Assembly (NCBI GenBank): GCA_009693795.1
Contig: SHWN01000005.1
Span: 1-37,690, forward strand
Length of the DNA stretch: 37,690 nt
From: Acetobacteraceae bacterium
GTDB taxonomy: Bacteria > Pseudomonadota > Alphaproteobacteria > Acetobacterales > Acetobacteraceae
Direction: 5' to 3'
Under the pieces are notes generated by a model. It searched no databases, was not told the DNA's origin, and was given only the letters and a program-made list of their open reading frames with translations. The position numbers were made by a program, and so were the translations under genes. This document shows, one piece after another, positions 30,755-37,690 of the stretch (position 1 is its first letter; each line of letters starts with the position of its first letter).

Positions 30755-31235
30755 TGTTGACGTTCGGGGTCACAGCGTGATGGCTGGCGCTCTCAAACTC
30801 CTTGTCTTGGAAAGACCCTTGCACGCCCTTGCTAATAACAGCCGGCGTGGGCACCGGGATTTCTTTGAACGATTGACCCACCTGAAGACCGGCCACGATC
30901 TTCGGCACGTCCGGGATCAGGGTCTCTGGCAGATAACGCACCTCAGCGCGGGGATAGGTAATGATCTTCTCGCCCTGGCGGTCATAGAGTTCTTGAGCAA
31001 CCTCGAGCGCCTTGGCCGCCGACCAGCTGAACCTCGATGAGCACAGTTTCTGCACTTCGGCGTCACGCGCCATCAGGCGCATGATTTCGATCGCGATCTT
31101 CTGCTCCTCGGATGACAGCGCCGTGCGGTCGAAATTGCGGGCGAGTTTTTCGGCGGTTTTTGCTCTCACCGCGGCGGAAGGATTGGGGAGCAGGCGCTGC
31201 ACATCGGCGCTGCTGAGATGGTTGGAACCCGGCAT
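30755..31235 (-). pseudogene. Chimeric fragment: DUF2336 N-terminus joined in frame to a topoisomerase III piece
   Basis: From the ATG at 31235, about 60 residues match the N-terminus of alphaproteobacterial DUF2336 proteins: LSSADVQRLLPNPSAAVRAK, FDRTALSSEEQKIAIEIMRLMARDAEV. At about 31055 the same frame passes without a stop into sequence matching DNA topoisomerase III (TopB): SRFSWSAAKALEVAQELYD, EKIITYPRAEVRYLPE (the region around the catalytic-domain TYPRxxxRYL motif) and KEFESASHHAVTPNVNT. Similarity ends near 30755; the frame then runs on antisense to the gamma-glutamyltransferase gene. It is not a plausible working protein; it looks like a deletion join that removed the rest of both genes. 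TopB of this type is often carried by integrative elements. Confidence 0.78.
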
Positions 31236-31315
31236 TTTTGGTCAATCCTCAGCCGCGTGGCGTCATGGGAGACGGTCAGGACGATCATTGCTCGGGCACT
31301 GCGAAGGATTGGTTA

Positions 31316-33810
31316 TCAGCTATTGCGCAACAACGGCGCCGCCTTGGCACGCAGGGCGGCGGCGGTACCCCAATAGCCGGTGGCCAGCATCAGGAGCAGC
31401 GCGGCGAGCAGAGTGAGGACCAGCCGGCCCGGCAGGAAGACGAAATCAGCGCGCAGGATGAAGCGCACCACGCCCCAGGCTGCGGCGGTGCCGATCAGTC
31501 CGGCCAACACGCCAGCGGCGAGGCCGAGGGCGAGAAATTCTGTGAGCCAGGCGGCGCGGATCTGGGCCCGGCTGGCCCCCAGTGTTTTCAGCAACACAGC
31601 CTCACGCACCCGCCCTGCCTGGCTGGCCGCCACCGCCCCGGCCAGCACCAGCATGCCCGATAGCAGGGTGATCGCGGCAGTGGCGGTCAGCGCCAGCGCG
31701 ACCTGGTCCAGGATGTTGGAGACGGAGCGCAGCACCTCCTCCACACCGATGCCGGTGACGTTGGGCAGCGCGTCGCTGACGGCGCGCAGCACCGCGCTTT
31801 GGGTTTCCGGCGTCGCACGCAGGGTGGCGATGCTGGTGTGTGGCGCTTGCTCCAGCAGGCCGGGGCTGGTGATCAGGGCGAAATTGATCCCCAGCGAGCG
31901 CCAGGCGATCTGGCGCAAATTTGCTACCTGCAGATCGATGTCGCGACCGAGAATATTGACCTGGATCATATCGCCCAGCTGCACGCCCCAGCCGGCGGCC
32001 AGTTGTGCGTCGAAGGAGACCAAGGGCGGGCCGCGATAATCCGCTGCCCACCATTTTCCCGCCATAAGGCGCGTACCCTCGGGTGGCGTGGAGGCATAGG
32101 TGAGGCCGCGATCACCGCGCAGGGCCCATTGGGTGTCCGATGTGGCATTCACCTGCGCCGCCGCCACACCATTCACCGCGACGATGCGCGCGCGCAGGCT
32201 GGGCACGTGTTTGACATCTGACACGCCGGGCATACGCACGAGAAGGTCGGTAAAGGTGGTGAGCTGCGTGCTTTGGATATCGATGAAGAAGAAGGACGGC
32301 GCCTGGGCCGGAATATACGACAGGATATGGGCATGCAGATTACCATGGATCATCCCCACCGCCGCCAGGGTTGACAGGCCGAGCCCGGCGGAAACTAGCA
32401 TCAGCGGGGCCGGCGTTCCCGGCCGGTGCAGATTACCCAGACCGAGCCGCGCCCAGGGCCGGCGCGGGCGGGGCCAGAAGCGGGCGACGCGCACCAGCAC
32501 GAAGCCGCCGAGGCGAAACAGGCCCAGGGCCGCGATCGCCCCAACGCAGAAAAACATGGCCAGCACCGGCTCTGGCGAGACCAGCGCGGTCAGCGCCACC
32601 AACCCTAGCGTCAGTGCTGCAGTGGCCAGGAGGATCGCCCAGCCAGCACGCGCGCGATGCGGGATTTGCGCATCGCGAAACAGCGCCGCGCCGGGAATGC
32701 GCGCGGCGCGGCCCAGCGGCACCAAGGCGAAGCAGGCGGCAGTCAGCAGCCCGAAGCCGGCGGCCAAGAGCAAGGGCCCGGCAAACACGCCGCGACTTGG
32801 TGCCACCGGCAGCACATCGCCGAGCAGCCAGATGGCGAGCCAGGGCAAGACGGCGCCCACCAGCAGCCCGATCGCGGTACCCAGCGTCGCCAGTGCCATC
32901 ACCTGCGCCAGGCACATGGTGAAGAGAAATCGGGTTGAGGCGCCGAGGCAGCGCAGGGTGGCGAGGGTGGATGCGCGCGCCGCCAGCCAAGCGCGCACCC
33001 CGTTGGCGACGCCGATTCCGCCGACCAGCAAGGCGGTCAGACCGACCAGGGTCATGAACTGGCCGGTCTGTTCGATGAAGCGGGAAATGCCGGGCGCGGC
33101 TTCATTGGGCGTGCGCACGCGCCAGCCATGGTTGGGAAAGACCTTTGTTATGTCCGCGACGATATCTGGCGGCATCAGCCCCGCCGGCCAGACGACGCGC
33201 ATGGCATGGCGCAGGATTGCGCCAGGCAATTCCAGTTCGGTGCGAGCGAGCGAGGAAAGTCCGATCAGGGCGCGCGGTGCCATCAGCGGCGAGGCGACGT
33301 TATCGGGTTCTTCCGTCAGCGCCGCGCGCAGGGTCAGGCTGGCATTGCCGAGGCGCACGCGGTCGCCAGGGCGGAGGTGGAGGCGATCGAGCACCGCCTG
33401 CTGGACCGCCACGCCGCCATCGTCCAGCACCGCAGCGGGGCTCAGTGCCGGATCGAACCCGGCCGGACCAACCAGCGGCCAGGCTTCGTCCACGGCTTTC
33501 AGTTCCACCAACTGGCGCGCGCCGGAGGGGGCCACCAGCAGGCCGCGCATTTGCGTGATTGCGGACAGGCGCGCCCCGCGCGCGGCCAGGAACGCGCGCA
33601 AATCCTGCGGTATAGCCAGGCTGCCGGTATCGATTTCTATATCGCCGCCCAGCAGGCGCCGCCCCTCCGCCGCCAACCCCTGGGCTAGGCTTTCGCGCAG
33701 ACCGCCGACACCGGCGATGGCGGCGACCCCGAGAGCGAGGCAGGCGAGCACGGTGCGAAACCCGCGCACACCGCTGCGCAATTCCCGCCGCGCCAGCCGG
33801 AAGGCGAGAC

Positions 33811-33814
<4 letters not shown>
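31316..33814 (-). CDS. ybbP: FtsX-like ABC transporter permease (YbbP)
   Basis: An 832-residue inner-membrane permease with two FtsX-like halves. The N-terminus LARRELRSGVRGFRTVLACLALGVAAIAGVG is the family's first transmembrane segment, followed by a periplasmic MacB-like domain (LGGDIEIDTGSLAIPQD). A middle membrane block includes LVGLTALLVGGIGVANGV and LATLRCLGASTRFLF; a C-terminal block includes LLKTLGASRAQIRAAWLTEFLALGLAAG. It matches YbbP, thought to move lipids or hydrophobic molecules with YbbA. Its ATG overlaps the stop of the ATPase gene (ATGA), so the two are coupled. The exact substrate is unknown. Confidence 0.92.
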
Positions 33815-34516
<702 letters not shown>

Positions 34517-34527
<11 letters not shown>

Positions 34528-35176
34528 CAGCACAGCATATGGCGCCTGCCGGGCCGGGTTCAAAGCCGCAATTTTGGTCATTTGCCTGGGGTTGGCCTGT
34601 GCCGCGCCGGGTTTGGCGGGCGAACGGCTGCTGATCCTGGGTGATTCACTGGCGGCTGGGTTTGGTCTGGCGCGCGAGGATGGCTTCCAGGCCCGGCTTC
34701 TGGAAGCCCTGGCGGCGCGCGGCCATGATATCACGATCATCGATGCCGCCGTTTCCGGCGATACCAGCGCCGGCGGGCGGGCGCGCCTGGATTGGATGCT
34801 GGGCGCAGGGGCAGAGGCGGCGATTGTCGAGCTGGGCGCCAATGACGGGCTGCGCGGCGTCGAGCCACGCGAGATGGAACAGAATCTGACCGCCATTTTG
34901 GATGTGCTGGCCGCCCGCAAAATTTCTGTCCTGCTGACCGGCATGCTAGCTCCGCCCAATCTTGGCGCCGAGTATGGCAAGGAATACGGGGCTGTCTTCG
35001 CCCGCCTCGGTGTGCGCCCGGGTGTGACATTCGATCTGTTCTTCCTGGACGGCGTGGCGGGCGATCATAGGCTGAACCAGCCAGACGGTTTGCACCCCAA
35101 CCCGGAGGGCGTGCGAAAAATCGTGGCCAGGCTTTTGCCTCTGGTGGAAGCGCTGCTGGCGCGGGCAAAAAACTGA
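34517..35176 (+). CDS. tesA: TesA-like SGNH esterase/lysophospholipase
   Basis: A 219-residue periplasmic arylesterase/acyl-CoA thioesterase I-type enzyme. A signal peptide covers roughly residues 14-35 (FKAAILVICLGLACAAPGLAG). Block I is LILGDSLAAGFGL with Ser44 as nucleophile; block II has the Gly of VSGDTSAGG; block III is ELGANDGLRG; block V is DGLHPNPEG with the catalytic Asp and His. It hydrolyses fatty esters and lysophospholipids in relatives. The start at 34517 (GGGG five bases upstream) overlaps the divergent ybbA. The stop shares bases with the thpR start (TGATG). Confidence 0.92.
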
Positions 35177-35709
35177 TGCGCCTGTTCGTCGCCCTCGATC
35201 TACCGTGGGAGCTGAAGCAGCGCTTGGCTTTCCTGTGCGGCGACATTCCGGGCGCACGCTTCGTGCCGGCAAAGAATTTTCATCTGACCTTGCGGTTCAT
35301 CGGCGAGGTATCCGCCGCGCAGGCCGAGGATATCGATCACTCCCTGGCCGCCATCCGCCTGCCTTGTTTTGACCTTAGCCTCGCTGGTGTCGGCACGTTC
35401 TCAAAGGCCAGCCGCTCTTCCGCGCTCTGGGTAGGTGCCGATCGCGATACCGCGCTTACTCACCTGCAAGGCAAGATCGAAAGCGCCTTGCGCCGCGCCG
35501 GGCTGGACCCCGAACGCCGCCGCTTCACCCCGCACGTCACGCTGGCAGGGCTGAGTAACGTTCCAGAAGTTAAAATCGCTGCGTTTGTGATGGATAAAAA
35601 CCTGTTCCGCGCGGCGCCGGTGCGGATGACGGATTTTACGTTATTCTCCTCCATCCTCGGGCGTGACGGGTCCGTCTATACGCCCGAGGTGGAGTATGCG
35701 TTGGAATAA
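35176..35709 (+). CDS. thpR: RNA 2',3'-cyclic phosphodiesterase ThpR (2H family)
   Basis: A 177-residue member of the 2H phosphoesterase superfamily, formerly called LigT. It has the two catalytic motifs H-x-T-L: HLTL from His36 and HVTL from His120. The start MRLFVALDLP is standard for the family. It opens 2',3'-cyclic phosphate ends of RNA; the older claim of 2'-5' RNA ligase activity concerns the same family. The ATG overlaps the tesA stop (TGATG). The length is normal and there is no sign of damage. Confidence 0.93.
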   Translation: MRLFVALDLPWELKQRLAFLCGDIPGARFVPAKNFHLTLRFIGEVSAAQAEDIDHSLAAIRLPCFDLSLAGVGTFSKASRSSALWVGADRDTALTHLQGKIESALRRAGLDPERRRFTPHVTLAGLSNVPEVKIAAFVMDKNLFRAAPVRMTDFTLFSSILGRDGSVYTPEVEYALE

Positions 35710-35719
35710 CCATGCGTGT

Positions 35720-36451
35720 TCAGCCGAGTGTCCGCTTCCATAAGGCAAACATCTTCGTCCACACTTTCTCCGATTCCACCGCGTGATAATCGGGCCGCGC
35801 AGGGAACTGAAAGCCGTGCGTTGTGCCGGGTTGGATTTCCAGCGTGTGTTTGGTCTTGGCCTTTTTTAGTGCCGCTTTCAACGCCGGGATTACATGATCG
35901 GGCACGGAGCCATCAGTTTCGGCAAAGCTGTAGTAAAGCTCTCCTTTGATTTGCTCGACGAGCAGATGCGGGCTGTCCGGTTGATCCGTGACGATGCCGA
36001 CTCCATAAAGCGAGACGGCGGAGGCGAAGCGATGCGGGAATTTCGCTGAAACAGTGGTGATATATTGCCCACTCATGCAGTAGCCGACGCAGCTGACGGG
36101 GCCGGGTTTCGCGGCGTCCTGTGCATCGAGATAAGCCAGGATGCCGGCCGTGTCATCGACCACCATCGCGTTGGTGATGCTGTTCATGGAGGCACGGATC
36201 ACACCCGACATACCATCGCTGCGGCGGGGAATATCGAAGCGCACCGTGCCAAGGCGGTAATACATATCCGGTAGAATGCAGATATAGCCGGCGCGCGCGA
36301 TGCGGCGGGCGAGAAAGCGGAGTTCCTCGCGGATGCCGGGGGCATCCATGTAAAGGATGATCGGTGGGAATGGCCCACCGGCATCTGGGTGCACCACGAA
36401 GCTCGGCATCAAGCCGTGTTTGGTCACCACGTGTGTTTCTATTTCGATCAT
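35720..36451 (-). CDS. Dienelactone hydrolase family protein
   Basis: A 243-residue alpha/beta hydrolase of the dienelactone hydrolase family. The nucleophile is Cys125 in GYCMSG; the acid is the Asp of AETDGSVP and the base the His of TTHGFQFP, completing the Cys-Asp-His triad typical of this family. IILYMDAPGIREELR at the start is the family's oxyanion-side segment. The ATG at 36451 has AGAGGGAA just upstream. The substrate may be dienelactone in aromatic breakdown or another lactone/ester; no ring-cleavage genes are adjacent. It is divergent from the interrupted UDG-like gene with 26 bases between starts. Confidence 0.9.
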   Translation of the reverse strand: MIEIETHVVTKHGLMPSFVVHPDAGGPFPPIILYMDAPGIREELRFLARRIARAGYICILPDMYYRLGTVRFDIPRRSDGMSGVIRASMNSITNAMVVDDTAGILAYLDAQDAAKPGPVSCVGYCMSGQYITTVSAKFPHRFASAVSLYGVGIVTDQPDSPHLLVEQIKGELYYSFAETDGSVPDHVIPALKAALKKAKTKHTLEIQPGTTHGFQFPARPDYHAVESEKVWTKMFALWKRTLG

Positions 36452-36477
36452 GGCCGTTCCCTCTGCATGATGGCACC

Positions 36478-37053
36478 ATGATGCCACTGGATCAGGTGGC
36501 AGAGGAAGCCCAGGCCTGCGCCGTATGCGAGGCGCATCTGCTGTTGGGTCCGCGCCTGGTGTTTCGGGGGGCGCGCACGACGTGGCTGTTGATTATCGGC
36601 CAGATGCCAGGGACGAAGGTGCATACAGCGGGGATACCGTGGAACGATCCCTCCGGGGATCGGTTGCGCCTGTAGCTGGGCTTGGACCGCGATGAGTTTT
36701 ACTACGGACGCCGGATTGTCATTTTGCCGATGGATTTTTACTATCGGAGCCGGTTGGCGAGGGGCGGGGATGCGCAGCCGCGGCCCGGATGTTTCCCGCT
36801 CTGGCATACGTGTTTACGGCCGTTGATGCCGGGGATCCAATTGAGCTTGTTGGTGGGGGGGTATGCGCAGCTCAGCGCCCTGGGCAAAGGGACCATCACG
36901 GCGCGTGTGCACGATTTCGCGGCTTGCTTACGGGACAGATTTCCGCTGCCTCATTCGTCCTGGCGGACCAACGCTAGGGAGCGAAAGAAGCCCTGGTTCA
37001 CCGAACAGACTTTGTCGATTTTGCGCGCAGCGGTGGCACGCGTGCGCGGCTGA
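36478..37053 (+). pseudogene. Uracil-DNA glycosylase superfamily gene with an in-frame amber codon
   Basis: A 192-codon frame that is open from 36478 to 37053 except for one TAG at 36673-36675 (codon 66). The N-terminus has CAVCEAHLLLGPRLVF, and LLIIGQMPGTKVHTAGIPWNDPSGDRL is the UDG-superfamily motif-A region (G-Q-x-P-G...G-x-P-W-x-D-x-S-G). The stop falls in RLRL-[TAG]-LGLDRDEFYYG, where relatives commonly have a Trp, then ILPMDFYY and PLWHTCLRPLMPGIQLSLLVGGYAQ follow. The protein is of the small, poorly characterised 'uracil-DNA glycosylase family protein' type; whether intact members excise uracil is not established. The young state and single lesion suggest recent loss, or a sequencing error. 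Confidence 0.82.
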
Positions 37054-37111
37054 TCCCTGCCAATGCGCCATCGCCGGTAGGATAGTGCGGTGGAGTTGAG
37101 GACGGGACGCC

Positions 37112-37690
37112 ATGCAAAACCACTTGATAGTCGACCGTGTCGCTCCGCTGGTGGGCGCGGTTATCAACGGCATCGATCTGGCCCAGCCCTTGGCGGAGGT
37201 GGATTATTGCGCCATGCGCTAGGCGCTGGCCGAGCACGGTGTGATTTTCTTCCGCAACCAGCATTCGACCGAGGCGCGACATATCCCCTTCGCCCACCGC
37301 TTCGAAAAAATCAATATCAACCCTTTCTTCAGGGCGGTGGACGGGTATCCACACATCGCCGAGGTGCGCAAGGAGCTCGAACAGAAAGCGAATATCGGTG
37401 GCGGCTGGCACACCTATCATAGTTATCACGAAGCCCTGGCACTGGGCTCGGTTCTGTATGCGCGCACCTGCCCACAATCGGCGGCTACACATTGTTCGTG
37501 CATATGGACGCAGTGTTTGACGCCTTGCCACCGGCCATGAAGATGATGTTGAAAGGATTACGGGCTTTGCATTCTTTCCGCCATGATTTCGGCGCGGCGC
37601 GGCCGAAAATGCCGGGCGAGGATCGCGAGGGCCGTATCGACAATCCGGAACTGACGACGCAGGATATTGTGCATTCCGTAGTGATCCATC
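37112..37690 (+). pseudogene. TauD/TfdA-family dioxygenase, broken and cut by the window edge
   Basis: The frame begins at 37112 with LIVDRVAPLVGAVINGIDL, the TauD/TfdA start. A TAG interrupts at codon 37 (37220-37222) in M-R-[TAG]-ALAEHGVIFFRNQ, where Gln is common. The iron-site region reads GGGWHTYHSYHE, with Tyr in place of the Asp that completes the H-x-D metal ligand. A frameshift near 37465 moves the rest, PTIGGYTLFVHMDAVFDALPPAMK and GKI..DNPELTTQDIVHSVVIH, into another frame that is still open at the end of the window. Three independent lesions make it a pseudogene. Its 3' end is not visible. Confidence 0.85.

Noticed and set aside
30641-30780. Short plus-strand frame after the gamma-glutamyltransferase stop (LAARAQPGPAIAAL...)
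   Set aside because: It has no start codon of its own, no family resemblance, and lies partly antisense to the TopB fragment.

Overview
The window is GC-rich, densely coded bacterial chromosome. The product set (PrmA, UvrD, QueC, RsmI, YbbAP-TesA, ThpR, an alphaproteobacterial DUF2336 domain, a TTGAT-N4-ATCAA FNR/FixK-type box) points to an alphaproteobacterium. The style of the GC-rich intergenic palindromes suggests Rhodospirillales, possibly Acetobacteraceae; that placement is inference. No rRNA, tRNA, CRISPR array, prophage or replication origin was seen.

Layout. 1-590: intergenic repeat remnant and a truncated IS3-type transposase. 580-3660: uvrD-prmA on the minus strand. 3715-4392: heavily deleted RND efflux permease. 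4428-8139: TPR protein, SDR-type epimerase, ABHD10-like hydrolase and GT4 glycosyltransferase. 8237-10081: a three-gene cobalt-type nitrile hydratase/thiocyanate hydrolase operon (beta subunit split in two) followed by a broken sulfotransferase-like gene. 10142-12199: MoeB-like, DsrE-like and SH3-domain proteins in one overlapping operon, divergent from queC. 13099-16099: Rap1a/Tai-family periplasmic protein, then a divergent copper chaperone/CopA pair around a perfect FNR/FixK-type box. 16125-19968: catabolic-looking run of SDR, D-2-hydroxyacid dehydrogenase, AhpD-like protein and LLM oxidoreductase, with two colliding gene fragments in the middle. 20217-23591: YhiN-type flavoprotein, rsmI and an LpoA-like lipoprotein. 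23725-26702: DUF2235 pseudogene, AmpG-like permease and GT2 pseudogene. 26822-31235: SirB1-type protein, an A+T-rich island with two decayed paralogous LRV-repeat genes, gamma-glutamyltransferase, and a DUF2336/TopB chimeric fragment. 31316-35709: ybbP-ybbA divergent from tesA-thpR. 35720-37690: dienelactone hydrolase, then a nonsense-interrupted UDG-superfamily gene and a broken TauD-family gene.

Two themes stand out. First, about a dozen genes are broken or partial, and several carry one or two nonsense codons in otherwise intact frames, mostly explicable by single G:C to A:T transitions; this suggests recent, ongoing gene loss. Second, there are a few compact regulated modules: the FNR-box copper pair, the split-beta nitrile hydratase operon, and two head-to-head gene pairs whose 5' coding ends overlap. 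I did not find a clearly new multi-gene system. The best leads are the split-beta hydratase operon, the oxygen-responsive copper promoter and the LRV-repeat gene pair.
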